This document shows, piece after piece, positions 52,701 through 64,000 of a stretch of 64,000 nucleotides of DNA. Origin of the DNA: Elysia crispata (taxonomy: Eukaryota > Mollusca > Gastropoda > Plakobranchidae); NCBI GenBank assembly GCA_033675545.1, contig JAWDGP010000015.1:55001-119000 (forward strand), read 5' to 3'. How positions within the stretch are numbered: position 1 is the first letter of the stretch; each line of letters opens with the position of its first letter. The notes below the pieces were generated by a model that did no database searches, was not told where the DNA came from, and saw nothing but the letters and a program-made list of their open reading frames with translations. Both the position numbers and the translations under genes were made by a program.

Positions 52701-54046
52701 TTCCAGGAAATTTGGGATGTGCTGATGAATGTAAAGCATATCCACAGCAATTGTCTCCACTTGCACGCATCTGTTTTTAAGCAAAAGGGGCTTGGCTAGT
52801 ACTACTACTAAAGATACTCAAAACAAACTGAAATTTTGGCGCATCTCTAGAGTAATACAAACTGTATTTTTTTTTTAATTTAGTTGTTTTTTTTTTACAT
52901 GTATAATCAGACTTCTATTTCTTTTGAACAGGATATGCTAACGAGGTAGGAGAATCTTTTAGGGTGCTGGTTCCTGTATCAGTCGTGAACTTCAGCTATG
53001 TTGTTGCCAGTGGATATGTTGTTGCAGATTCTTTTCATAAAGGTTTAAAAGTCTGGGAGGTATGAATTTCTGAAAGAAGCATGAATGTATAATGTTATTA
53101 AACAAGTAATTGCAGTTGTAGTTTATTAAGTACAGTTAAAATAAATCATTTTGTTTTCAACTTCTGAGGCAAGAATTTTATTTATTTTTTTATATAATTA
53201 CTATAACCTTAAAGGATTTTGGTATCCACATGCCCTTCAAACATATACCTTTTATGACTGCACAAATACAGTAACTATTCTATAACCTCTATCTTTACAT
53301 GTAGTTTTCTTAGGCATTTTACTTTCTGAACACGAAACTTGAATTACTTCTACGTTAAAACTGCATGTCCTCTGTTCAAGGTTTTTTCTTTGTTTTGTTT
53401 TTTGTTTTTTTTACAAAGAAAAAATATAGTTTTAGTACAAATATCTTGACACTGCTAAAATGCCAAATGAGATAAATATTTGACATATATTCATATGAGC
53501 ATTTTCTTTACATTTTGGGCTTTTTACCTACAGATGAAATAGCCTCAATCTCAATACTAGGTCCCATAATTGCTCATAGAATAAAAATATAGTGAGGCAT
53601 CAGGGTGATTTAGACCTGCAAATTGTCCAGACTTGCTTAAAGCTTAAGGCTACAATAAATATAGTATATATTATCTTTTTGTCCCCATAGGATATTTTTT
53701 TTTTGTCTATATATCAGGCTCAGTTACTCATCTTTATTTTATTCCTAAACAGAAAGGTGCAGTTGATGATGCCCAGCGCTACAAGAATGTGACAGTTGCA
53801 GCAACAGACACACTAATCTGGCAAGGCTTAGCCTCTGTGGCTATCCCAGGTTTTACCATCAATCGAATATGTTGGTTATCTCGACTTGCTCTCAAGCAAG
53901 CTCAAATTCTTCCTGCAGCTTTTCAGAAATGGAGTGTGGTTGCTATAGGTCTAGGAAGCATTCCTTTTATAGTTCGCCCTATTGATAGAGGTGTAGATTT
54001 AATGATGGATTCGACACTTCGTAGGCTTCCATTCTGGGATCATTGA
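49779..54046 (+). CDS. MTFP1: MTFP1 (MTP18), mitochondrial fission process protein 1, complete
   Basis: Inner-mitochondrial-membrane protein of the MTP18 family, linked in vertebrates to DRP1-dependent fission and inner-membrane integrity. Exons: 49779-49857, 52932-53059, 53753-54046 (TGA 54044-54046). Phases (1, then 0) agree and splice sites are canonical. The CDS is 501 nt, 166 residues, the same length as human MTFP1. Landmarks: KDSLLRYLGYANEVGESFR, SYVVASGYVVADSFHKG, DTLIWQGLASVAIPGFTINR, KWSVVAIGLGSIPFIVRPID then RGVDLMMDSTLRRLPFWDH. The ATG is the only start giving the conserved N-terminus. The PIDRGVD signature near the C-terminus is intact. AATAAA words follow at about 54261 and 54347. 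Intron 1 (3.1 kb) carries a TIR element. Confidence 0.96.
50340..50640. repeat. Foldback element with ~60-bp inverted arms and G/C homopolymer core
   Basis: GTGCTGTTTCTTGTCTTTCC near 50342 is repeated inverted near 50630 as AAAAGACAAGAAACAGCAC, with imperfect pairing continuing for about 60 bp (AAGTGAAAGT/ACTTTCACTT). The loop holds runs of 10-18 C and G. It appears to be a MITE or foldback insertion nested inside the larger TIR element. Confidence 0.65.
50675..50777 (-). other. Exon-like ORF with ATG and splice donor, antisense in MTFP1 intron 1
   Basis: An ATG at 50777 opens MAACDKCSFDYFQVIAEFYK, then IVIWRCSKQQRRSK, and runs to AAAG|GTAAGAG. The phase (1) would allow splicing to NAA25 exon 2, but the conserved NAA25 N-terminus is encoded by exon 49346-49292 instead. 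It lies inside a TIR element, just downstream of three NRF1-like palindromes. It could be an alternative first exon, an antisense transcript start or coincidence. Confidence 0.2.
50861..50936 (-). promoter_or_regulatory. Three NRF1-like GCGCATGCGC-type sites
   Basis: GCGCATGTGC (50861-50870), GCACATGCGC (50891-50900) and CGCATGCGCA (50927-50936) lie within 76 bp of otherwise AT-rich DNA. NRF1 binds YGCGCAYGCGCR in animals. They sit 84-160 bp upstream of the - strand ATG at 50777. Confidence 0.35.
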
Positions 54047-55033
54047 TGATTGTGGTCCCTTTCAATGTCAATAGCACTAAATTGGACATTTTTTTATTTA
54101 TTGTGGTCTTACTTTGAACTGTGATATAAGAGAAACAATTTAAAACTTGGTTGTGCACAAATTTACCCAAATAACTTTGATGTTATATAAGCAGTGGAAT
54201 CTGCTTATATCGACATAGTCTTGGAAGAAAAATACATGTCAATATATCTAAATGTCGATTAATAAAAATACCTAGATTGAGAGAAAAATAACAACAAAAA
54301 CAAATTTTACTAAGTGAGAGAGGAAAAAAGGAAAGTCAATGTGTGGAATAAAGGACTCGATTGTCTCCCTTTTTAATTTTTTTTTTAATGAAATGGGTTT
54401 TTGTGTAATGTTTCCGCTATTTTATTTTCGATTGGTACTGGCAAACAGTAATTTCCTTGTTAATATCTGCTACAGTTTCATCTTCATCTCAGTGCCAAGA
54501 TTTTTTCTTCCCATTGCCGTTGTGAAATCTGATGTTTTCAGGTGTAGTGCTGAAAAGTCAAAATCATGTTTGTTTCAATGTCATTTCGTTCAAGTATGAA
54601 AAAAGTCTATGAGTCTAGATAATGAAGGCAAGGCTAGTCCAACCCAGTGTTTTTGGCCACGAATAATGAAAAACATTCCGCATTGGGACACTGTCTCAGC
54701 TCATAGTCATAGCATGAATCCACTCTGGCTTTCAGTTACCTAAGCCAATTTGTTTAGTGTTAGGCCATTAACGGAGTGAACATTTCTGCTCTCCCTCTCA
54801 CCCGTTATGTTATGAGATTGCAATGCATGTAACAGCCTGAGCAAGATGCTGTATGAGATGGAGAGAGACAGAACAGTATTGTAGGGCGGGTAGCAATCAA
54901 GCTGTCACTGTCAGGGAAGAGAGTTTTATGGAATTCTATATATTTTGAATGGTCCATGTGATCCTCCTGTTATTTTGCCAGACGGAAACTTTTATCCAGA
55001 ACGGCAAGAGGTTGAACTTACATAAAATTTTAC

Positions 55034-55149
55034 AGAAAAAGAAATAATGAAAATTTAATTCTACGATGAGTACGATATTTTTCCGTCTTATAGAAAAAGA
55101 AATAATGAAAATATAGTTCGACGACAGGTACGATATTTTTCCGTCATCA
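55034..55149. repeat. 58-bp tandem duplication
   Basis: Two copies (55034-55091, 55092-55149) start AGAAAAAGAAATAATGAAAA and share TACGATATTTTTCCGTC; several point differences show moderate age. Confidence 0.88.
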
Positions 55150-58100
55150 AGGATCAAACTGTGCAAAAGTATAAAGCCGGGCAATATAGAATATCGATAT
55201 AGCGTATTTTTTCTTATTATTTTTATTATATCGAGATTTGTATCATAGTTGAAACCATCCAAGATATTGGTGCGGTCGAGTTGTTTACTTTAACATTCGT
55301 CCAAACACTTCGTTCTCTTCATCTTCACACCCATACCTTGCCATTGTTACAAATAAAGGATCATTCTTATTTCTTCTTCTGACTAAACAGTTGGGTTTTT
55401 TTTTCTGGTCAAGATACATTATCTATAGGTATTCCATTATTAAGATCGATCAAAAATCCTAAATAGAGCTAGATTCTAGATCTTATAATCAAAACCGGGC
55501 ATGAAATGAAATGAGACTATAATTACAGTAGGTGATTTTCATTCAAAAGCAAATATTATAAATCTAGATCTACATGCAGAGCTAAATGTTATTTCCTTAT
55601 TTTTCTATTTATACGGCCAGGTGGGGAGCCTACTGAGAAGTTTTAGACCTAATTGATATCGATTATATTCAGCTCAAATGTCTTAAGAAAAGATTAAGTG
55701 CTCAACATTAAGCTAGAATATAGGCCTTTATGTATACTCTGATGAGTAAATTTTTATGGTGCCTCAGTTGAGCCAGTAAAGCACAGAAAGCAGTAACATT
55801 TAGGGGACACAGCTGTAGATGGGCTGCAGGTCATTGTAACTGTTAGTCTGGGCATTGAAAAAATGAGCTAAATCACTTTTTTAAAAACGCTCCTCAATCA
55901 TGGCTCCGTGGGCAATCAAATCTTATTTATTTTAGTGAAAGGGGGGGGGGGGGTGGGGAGAATACTTTCGCCTACGCCGCTCGCATTAACCGATTTCAAA
56001 AGTTCAGTAATAAATCTTGTGCCCAGTTCTCACCCCTGCACTGTGCTCTCAGTGGGAAGCGGACGTAGTGCCTTGGTGTACGATAATCAGCACCACCGCC
56101 CTCGTGTGGAAGGAAGAAATCTGGTCATGTGTATGCCAATAAGAGACGTTAATCCCTCTATAGTCGGTGCATATGTTGTTCAACAAAATGAATGGCGGTG
56201 AGGGATGAAAACTGGGGGGATTTTTCTCCTTTCTAAGTTCTATTTGGGCTTGGCTGAAGCTCTAGCAAGCATGTCATTAAAGCGAATAACCTAAAAAAAA
56301 ACCTCAGTATAACAGAATTTATTATTAAGATCATTGCAGTAAAAATTTGCTATTTGGAAAAACATGAAGATAAATTTGCTGTTGATATAAGTGGATTATT
56401 CTGTAAAAATACATATATATATTTTTTTCTCTTACTTATTTTGAAACTGCAATTTTGCTCGGTGAAATTCATGTGGGTTTTTAAATAGTTCCTTGACTGT
56501 ACAGGTATGTTTTTATATACATATTTGTGACACATTTTTAACCTTCATTTAGATTTTTAGAACCCAGTGAATAATTTGTTATTAAAAATAGATCTCAGCT
56601 GGCGTCAGTTCAAACTTTTTTTTTTTATTTTGCTGTTATATTTTTGTGGTTTTTACAATGCGATTTTCGTTTTTCATTTGAAAATTGTTAGTACTATAAA
56701 TGCAAATCAATATAAAATCTTGTATGTCATATAAGATTATTTATCGGTTCTATTAAATAATTAAAAGATACCTTCTTGTTTTACTCAATTTTGTTTAGGA
56801 ATCTAAAATTCAAAGGAGCAAAGTCCATTTTACTACGAGAGACAATTGTCATCTCTCATTTCTCTTATGAAAAAGTAGAAGACAGGTATTAAGATGGCTG
56901 ATTAGGTCAAGAAGTAATTGTAAATGCAAAAATGACGCAGGAAAACTGGGAAAGATAACATATCAAGCCAAATACATGAATTGCATGAAAATCATGTCAA
57001 TATCACTTGGCCTATTATCTCTAGTCCTTTGATTAATTTGAAAATTAAATCATCAGACTTAGATTTAATTAAGTATCTATTCAAAATATAAAGCAAGTCT
57101 GGCATGTCATCAAACATTATTATGTGCTTTTATCTAGCATGGCTTAATTGTACCTTATGACAATCTCTTCTGTAACCTTCAACTTTTTAATGACCACCGG
57201 TTTGTATTTTAATTTTCATCAGGTCTGTAGATTTTCTATTTTACATAGACTGAGGAAACAGTTTTAGTTTCATCATTGATTATGTCAGATCAGAGAGGCA
57301 ACAAATGAGAACTGAAGTGCAATATAGCCTTACATAAATCAAACTACCCGGTACTTGCAAATAGTCTACACAGTTTGTATGATTTAGAATTTGAAATAAA
57401 GAGATGTACAGTATTTCAGATAACTAAACCTCTCATAACTCATAGGTAGATCACACTTGTATGACTGCGATATATACAGAAAAATATTGATTGAACCTGT
57501 TTGTGATACATACATTGGAACTCGAGAACATAAAGCGCATCGAAAAATTGATTAACAAGGATATGAAATTTCATCAAAACTTGTATGACTGTTATGCATG
57601 AATGAACAAGTAATAGTTTTGAAATCTGAAGTTGTGGTAGATAAGGAATGATTCTATGTTTTTTTAATGGAGCCAAAAAGAGATTCATGTGTGTGTTTGT
57701 GTAAGAAATTTTATAAAAAGAAACTTTTATACAAAAGGATTTTTTTTCACTTTTGGAAAGCTTTACATCTTTTTGTCAATTTTCATATAAAAATGTATTG
57801 CCCTTTACATGTTTTATTCTCTGTTATTTTGGTGAATCAGAAGAATAACCTTTTTTAATGCTTCATGTTTTTGCAATGTCTATATACTTATTAATAGTAG
57901 TACTTGGCATAAATATTTTTAGCATTTTATGTATTGTGTCATCCTGTTGTTGATTCTAAATATTCCGAAGTTCAGAAATTTCCATGCCCTATACCTCAGA
58001 GTGCCTTTCGATATTTTTTTTTCTTAATCACCAGAAAGACCACAAATCTGTTTGATAAATTTTTCTTTATCACCAAAATGACCACATAAATATTTGTGGT

Positions 58101-58931
58101 AGAATTATTTGTTTGTTGTTCTCTTTTAGACTAGTTTGCTTGATTTAAAGAAATGTGATCAAATCAAAACTGATGTTTACAAATTAAACCTTACTTTTGC
58201 TCGAGTGAAAACTGTCATTTTGTGTTGTTTTTTTTGTTGGTTTTTTTTCATTTTCTGTTGATTTTTTTGGATGTTTGACTTGTTGAGAAAATTTAGAAGT
58301 CTGAATGCGATGATTTTAAGATCATCATTTAAAGAGTATACATTGGGTCTGTTTCTGTTTTTTGTTGCAGTAACGTTAGATCCTATACTCTCTTTGATCT
58401 TTCGCCATTCTTGAGCTTTGTATTTCCTACATTTTCCGGACAGCTACCTTTATATAATAGATGGTCTGTTGCACATGTAATGGCAGGCACCCAATATGCC
58501 TTGGCATTACAGATAAATGAAGATAAAAATGCCATAAAACTCTTCACCATCATAAAGATACATAATCAATTGCATAAATTGAAATAAGTCCCTATTAGTC
58601 AGATCTTGGAAATTAGAACTTAAAAAGAAGGGAATTAGTCTTTCTCTCACTACTCCAGTCCAAAAAAGTTAAAAAATATCATGTATCTAAAATATTTTTT
58701 ATTTATTTATACAACATTGAATGTGACTATTTGGATTGAGTGCCTAGTATTTTTTTTCTTAAGTCTAGATTTTCTTATTACAAACAAGTACAAGAGCTCA
58801 ACTGAGATAGTTTTCCATCAAAGCTTGAAAATTGAAATATAAATTACTTGACAGCTTTGATTTCAGTGAATTAACAATGAATAAGTGTAACATTGCAGAA
58901 AGGATCAGATTAATAGCATTTGAGTTTTTTC

Positions 58932-59098
<167 letters not shown>

Positions 59099-59665
59099 TG
59101 ACTGCTCGGGAATATCATAATTGGTCAATTCATGAATACTGTGTACATGGAACTGCACATTTAGCTCAATTGACAGAACTTAAATTTGAAACTGAAATGT
59201 AGGGTATTAAACTCACAGAAAAATGGATGAAATACATGTACTCAAAATAATTCGGGAAAAAATTTACTTACGATCCCATTATTTATTGTGCATATTGTTA
59301 CGTGGCAAGCAACATGCTTTCATAAAAGTAACACCCCCATAGCAAAAATACATGTGAAATGATGTATACACTAAGAAACACAGTTATATGTGCTGATGTG
59401 AAAAGGATTTACTTTCATTATGTTGTAGGAATAAGTAAACAGGTTTTTATTACACTCTCTTATTGTTAGTTCAAGAATTTCGCTATGCTATTTAATGAGT
59501 TATGCAAAGTTATAGTAAATTTAACTTATGGCATGGCATCATTCATTTCAATTTTTGGTATAAGTGATAGTAAGCCTTCTGCAGAATTCAATCCAACTTT
59601 TCCTTTTCATCTTCTTTTAAGTTGCTGGTCTTTTACACTCTACATCATCGCTATTGAATACCTTC

Positions 59666-59819
<154 letters not shown>

Positions 59820-60076
59820 ATTTCTCTTTCTCCCTCTCTTTTCTCTCTGACTTCTCTCTCAAAATAGTTAGGCGCACAAAGGTTTCTCTTCTGATCTGTT
59901 TCGCTTGAAACCTAATCTGTTCTTGTACATGTGCAACATATTTGTTGATTTCGTTCCGAGAATCCTTGCCCAATCTAAAGTGTAATTAAACATAGGCCGT
60001 TCAACTTGCATTAGTTGCTCATCAATCGATAACCGAATGGTAATTAAAATATAGTTTCGAATGCGTCTCGTCTGGT

Positions 60077-60620
60077 TCAGTAGAGCGTGCGCACCGTCTC
60101 GTTCATGAACCAGCAGACACCGCGGTCGATGGGCGGCATCATGAGAGGCAAAAGACACAAGCCCAATGTCAAGGGTGCCCACTTGTAGATGCCCTTTGGC
60201 ACCCCGGCCGTGTTCCGCAGGCATTCTCGAGTGGAGCTGGAGTGGACGGAAATCTACACTAGTAAAGCATTTGAGATAGGACTAAAGAAGATATGTATCA
60301 ACCAGAAAGTGATTCTTTATGCAATGATCTACAATGGGTCACTGTTCAAGTAGAAATTCGAGGGAATACAAGACTTTAAATACATTATGTTGATTTCACC
60401 AGAATGATTGTTTGTATAAAAGTGAAAGTGTCATAGACAGCAAACTTTATATTGGTTTAATTTTTCCTTCGTTTAACAATGATTTTCCATAAGCCCATAA
60501 CAATGTGAAATTGAGCTGTTTAAAAATACACTTTTTAAAGGTTCCCAAGAAGCTATGGTCGTATAGCTATGAATACGACCAACCACGATAACTACAATTT
60601 AAATTAACATACATACAAAT

Positions 60621-60698
<78 letters not shown>

Positions 60699-63266
60699 TG
60701 AATCGTAGTACAATAATAATTTTTATCCCGAGTGAGGTGAGAAAATATGTGATTAATAATAAAATTCTTCAATTTCGACACAGTTACAAATTGAACTCCA
60801 AATCGAGTGAAAATTACTGAACAACAATCCATCACCACCGCACGTTACAGATTATTACATGTAGTAGAAGGAGGTCCATCTTCAAAGAAAAAAAGATGAA
60901 GGGGTGATCTAAAGGTCTTAAGAATTGTAGGGACAATAATGTGAAATATGACAAACACACACCCACATAATAAAGAAGTTTGATAAAGCACTATGTGGGA
61001 TTGAAAGCATGGAAGTGACATGGATCAAAAGTCAGCAAGTAAAACATGTATTGATTTTTTTTTTCCAAAGTTACTTACCCACACACGGTGTATGTAATGA
61101 AAGTCGGGATGAGCACAGAGGCTAGACCATCGTTAATGAGCGCATCCACTACGCCTATCATTAGATCATCCTTGTCCTTGGTAAAAAATACACATACCAA
61201 AACAAAAAACAAAAACAAAAAAACTTGTCACCTTTTAACATTATGATATTGTCATACGCGAACCCCCCAACACACTCGCAGAAAACTCAGTAAAATTACA
61301 CATTAGAATACCATGGGCTCACGGAGTGCACAAGCATTACTTTTAGAACGAAATAAATATTTCTGGCTCTTCAAATACATAAAGAAATGCTGGAAAATTC
61401 TACAGGATTGAAAGAAGTGTGTTAAGAAGGGATGAGAAAGAGAGAGAGAGAGAGAGGGCGCAACAGAAATGCTCACTGAAGAACGAAATTGTTCAAAATC
61501 TACAAACACAATAGGCCTACAGTGGAAAATCCTTTCTCATACAACGTATTCCAGTATCGGTTTTTTTTCTTTTCTTTTTTGTTTTTATTTCAGCTTACGC
61601 GTTTTCAAAAAGCGGTTTCTAGTGATTTGCCGCTGCATTATATTTGAGAAGGGGACCACATCACCTGAACGAGTGGCCCACTAGGTTTTAAAAATGACTA
61701 ACTATGCAAACGATAAACAAGCTCAATTTTTGTCAGCGCATCGAATCAAATAAGATTTCTCGCCGAGTCGTGTTTCGCTGTGTTTAGGAAAAAGAGAAAC
61801 TTTTTCAAACGCCCACATATGTCTAGTATATGTTCTATTTTTAGTCACCACCCGATGAGGGTACAGGTACCCTTAGAAATGCAAATCTTTATTTACCCTC
61901 GAGACATGGTAAGCCTATGTATTCAATAAAGGAAATTGGCTAATTCTATCCTTTCCCAATCTATTTTAAGATCCTTTAAAACGCTTATCAGAAAACAACT
62001 GTATTTTTGCATAAAGTGCATGAAAGTGCACCGCCTTGTGGGGATTTTTAGCCGCGCAGTAATTGAAACCTACCCTACATGAAAATAAATGATTAAAAAC
62101 TAACACGTAAATAGATTTGGATTTTATAAAATTAGTTAACTATTCTAATTAACATCGAACAATCCTTTGAACATTCTGTATGAAATCTCTCATCACTTAT
62201 ATGAACAGTAAGTCTTGACGCATTTGGGAAGCCTTTATACGTTTTTCTAACGTGCATGTTTTCAACACGCTGTATGAGAACGGAACTTAAACTTCCGAGT
62301 TCTGCATGTCTACTGATAGCCTCACAAGATTACAGATTAGTAATATTTTCTCTGACCGTCTTGTTGAGCATGATACATCTTTGAGCTTTCAATAGGTTTG
62401 TGGGTTGTGGCATTAAAATTTGAAACATTGGAGCTCTAAAGGTTAGAGTATTAACTAGGAGCTGTGGTTTTAGAATTTTTTTTTAGATATCCACATATTT
62501 AAAAAAGAAAACCTGTCGTATAACCTAATAGGATTGATAATCTAAGAATTCTAAAAGATATACTGATGCAAAAGTTTTATAAAAACTCGGAAATTGACGG
62601 TAAACTAAAAATAAGGCGGGTTGGCATAATTATAAAGAAGGTTTGTGAAGAAAATGATTTTTCGTAAACTTATCATACAGGATATTGGCATGAGGTTTAC
62701 TTTGCTATGTGATAGACTAGTAGAGGTAAGTTCGGAAAATCGATATGGTGAGAGTGAGATGACTACAGTTAGTGAATAGGTTAGCTTTTAGGAGGGATGA
62801 TGTGGATAATGACCGTTGCCATGTTGAGAGTTTGAAAGCTTGACCTCATGTGGTGATTTGCACAGATATTGTGAGAACGGTAGATTGAGCTTGGCGCACA
62901 GGAAGGGAAAGTATTAATATAAAAGAGTCTGTCACGTATAGAAATTGGCATTATAAGAATTTGACAGACTAGATGGCTGACCTGCTTAAAGTCAGTAAGG
63001 TACAACCACCACAATCTGATAAACCGACAGAATGGCACTTTTGGTAGTGAATACGTTGCTATTATGAGGTTTTGATTTGAGGTTTTGTCAATTTGTTACG
63101 TTAAGAGGTTGAAAAGTTTGAAAAATGCGAGATATTTCACGAACCAGGTTGAAACCTCTGTGTATCGCGTGTCCGATAATAAACCCCCCGGCCACAGCGT
63201 TACATGACATGACCAGGTCGTGGCAGAACCGGTAGCGGATGGCCACTCCCACTGCGATCCCATAGC
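60077..63266 (-). CDS. Second MTFP1-family gene (MTP18 domain), diverged, first exon not seen
   Basis: Three exons align with MTFP1. Exon A (63266 to about 63100) encodes GYGIAVGVAIRYRFCHDLVM then GGFIIGHAIHRGFN, matching GYANEVGESFR...ADSFHKG. Exon B (61176-61079) encodes DKDDLMIGVVDALINDGLAS then VLIPTFITYTVCG, matching DTLIWQGLASVAIPGFTIN. Exon C (60236-60077) encodes KWAPLTLGLCLLPLMMPPID then RGVCWFMNETVRTLY and TGA at 60077-60079. Phases agree: A to B phase 0 if the donor is AAC|GTAACA at 63100, B to C phase 2. The A donor is uncertain; CTG|GTTCGT is an alternative. Exon A enters in phase 1, as in MTFP1, so a first exon is expected beyond about 63.5 kb. The PIDRGV signature is kept, so the gene is probably functional. 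Confidence 0.8.
60634..60698. repeat. (TA)n microsatellite
   Basis: Pure TA preceded by a short CA run, within the intron between exons C and B of the MTFP1-like gene. Confidence 0.97.
61177..63099. other. Intron of the MTFP1-like gene
   Basis: AT-rich sequence between exons A and B, with no other feature supported. Confidence 0.5.
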
Positions 63267-63459
63267 CTGGGGCAGAAGAGAAGAGCAAAAAATATCAACA
63301 AAATGCAGAGTTGTGTTGTCAGACAGCATGTAGCATGACCAGGTCGTGGCAGAACCGGTAGCGGATGGCCACTCTCACTGCGATCCCTTAGCTTGGAGGA
63401 GAAGACAAGAGCAAAAAATATCAACAAAAGGCAGAGTTGTGTTGTCAGACAGCATGTAG
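63208..63459. repeat. 126-bp tandem duplication carrying part of MTFP1-like exon A and its acceptor
   Basis: Bases 63208-63333 and 63334-63459 are about 95% alike. Each holds, on the - strand, the intron 3' end, the AG acceptor and the first ~60 nt of exon A. The outer copy (63334-63459) has CTAAGGGATC where the intact copy has GCTATGGGATC, which puts a stop codon in frame, so it cannot replace the intact exon. Confidence 0.92.
63334..63400 (-). pseudogene. Decayed duplicate of the 5' part of MTFP1-like exon A
   Basis: Lies in the outer 126-bp repeat. The acceptor context is altered (CTCCAAG) and the frame carries TAA just after the junction. If spliced in it would terminate translation, so it is either skipped or makes a non-productive isoform. 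Confidence 0.7.
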
Positions 63460-64000
63460 CATGACTAGAGCATTGAAATCGGCCTTACATTGTGTTTGAA
63501 ATTGTTTTGCATTGGGGTGGGCACCACGTTAAAAAAAAAAGTCACACAATGGATATAAAGCCAATTTTAAGGGGTTGTTACTTGATTTAGTGTATCTTAA
63601 GCTTCTCTTAGTATAAAATTCAGGCAGGTCCTCGGGGAATAAACGATTAATATGGTTAAACTGGTGAGGATCTGACTATCCTCTTCATCTATAAAACAAA
63701 CTATAAGCAGAGTTAGTGACTGATCTGCGTTCATATATTAGCTTAATTAGGATCACCCAGAATCGATTTGGAAAGACTAAGGAAGAATAGGATGAAATAG
63801 AATTTCTTTCCAAAAAAGCAGCACCATTTCTGTCAAGCTTAATTTTACAAGACATTCAAGCAGATGTGTTAGAAAAATAGAAAAGAAAATTTAATACCGC
63901 ATAATTATGTTAGCGAAGTTGGATATCATAATAATAGTCACACTGGTACTAAGGTTTTCGAAAGGACGCTAATTTCATACTGGCTTGTTCGGAAAATCTA
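63460..64000. other. Right edge of window, no feature seen
   Basis: AT-rich; no credible first exon for the MTFP1-like gene was found before the window ends. Confidence 0.5.

Noticed and set aside
54191-55200. Complete Tigger-like element starting CAGTGGAATCTGCTTATATC
   Set aside because: Only the left terminus is convincing; no matching inverted right end was found.
59868-60224. 118-codon - strand ORF overlapping the MTFP1-like last exon
   Set aside because: It is a shifted frame; the frame homologous to MTFP1 (PIDRGV) is the supported one.

Overview
This window is gene-sparse, AT-rich, intron-rich animal DNA. Phase-0/1/2 introns with GT-AG ends, short exons, many microsatellites, LINE, SINE and TIR-element relics and recurrent AGATCTAGATCT words suggest a lophotrochozoan, most likely a mollusc. 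The species assignment is inference; the intron-rich metazoan character is seen directly.

Layout. Bases 1-16720 hold a young 61-bp tandem array, one long 3' terminal exon of an unrecognised + strand gene (3098-4132), a 35-unit 57-bp minisatellite (about 9616-11600), a large CTA tract and a LINE 3' relic inside a 261-bp tandem duplication. Bases 16721-19951 carry the last two exons of a small unrecognised + strand gene. Its intron contains a LINE copy flanked by a 12-bp target-site duplication, with its 5' part inverted. Bases 19952-28056 are mostly non-coding and include a 317-bp MITE.

Bases 28057-49346 (- strand) are the complete NAA25 gene, the auxiliary subunit of the NatB N-terminal acetyltransferase. 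Its 26 exons keep phase throughout and give a 979-residue protein. Head to head with it, 432 bp between the start codons, is the complete three-exon MTFP1 gene (mitochondrial fission process protein 1, + strand, 49779-54046, 166 residues). About 6 kb further on, tail to tail with MTFP1, is a second and diverged MTFP1-family gene on the - strand (60077-63266, first exon not seen). Part of its first visible exon is tandemly duplicated and decayed.

The most striking signal is in NAA25 intron 13 (35814-38471). It holds four box C/D snoRNA-like genes on the host-gene strand, each 79-82 nt, with terminal stem, C box and D box. All four carry the same 15-nt element next to the D box, which is antisense to the conserved 18S rRNA block GAAAAAATTAGAGTG, while the rest of each copy has diverged. 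This looks like an intron-encoded, amplified 2'-O-methylation guide family embedded in a housekeeping gene. No retrovirus-like, LTR, Polinton or toxin-gene relic was recognised.
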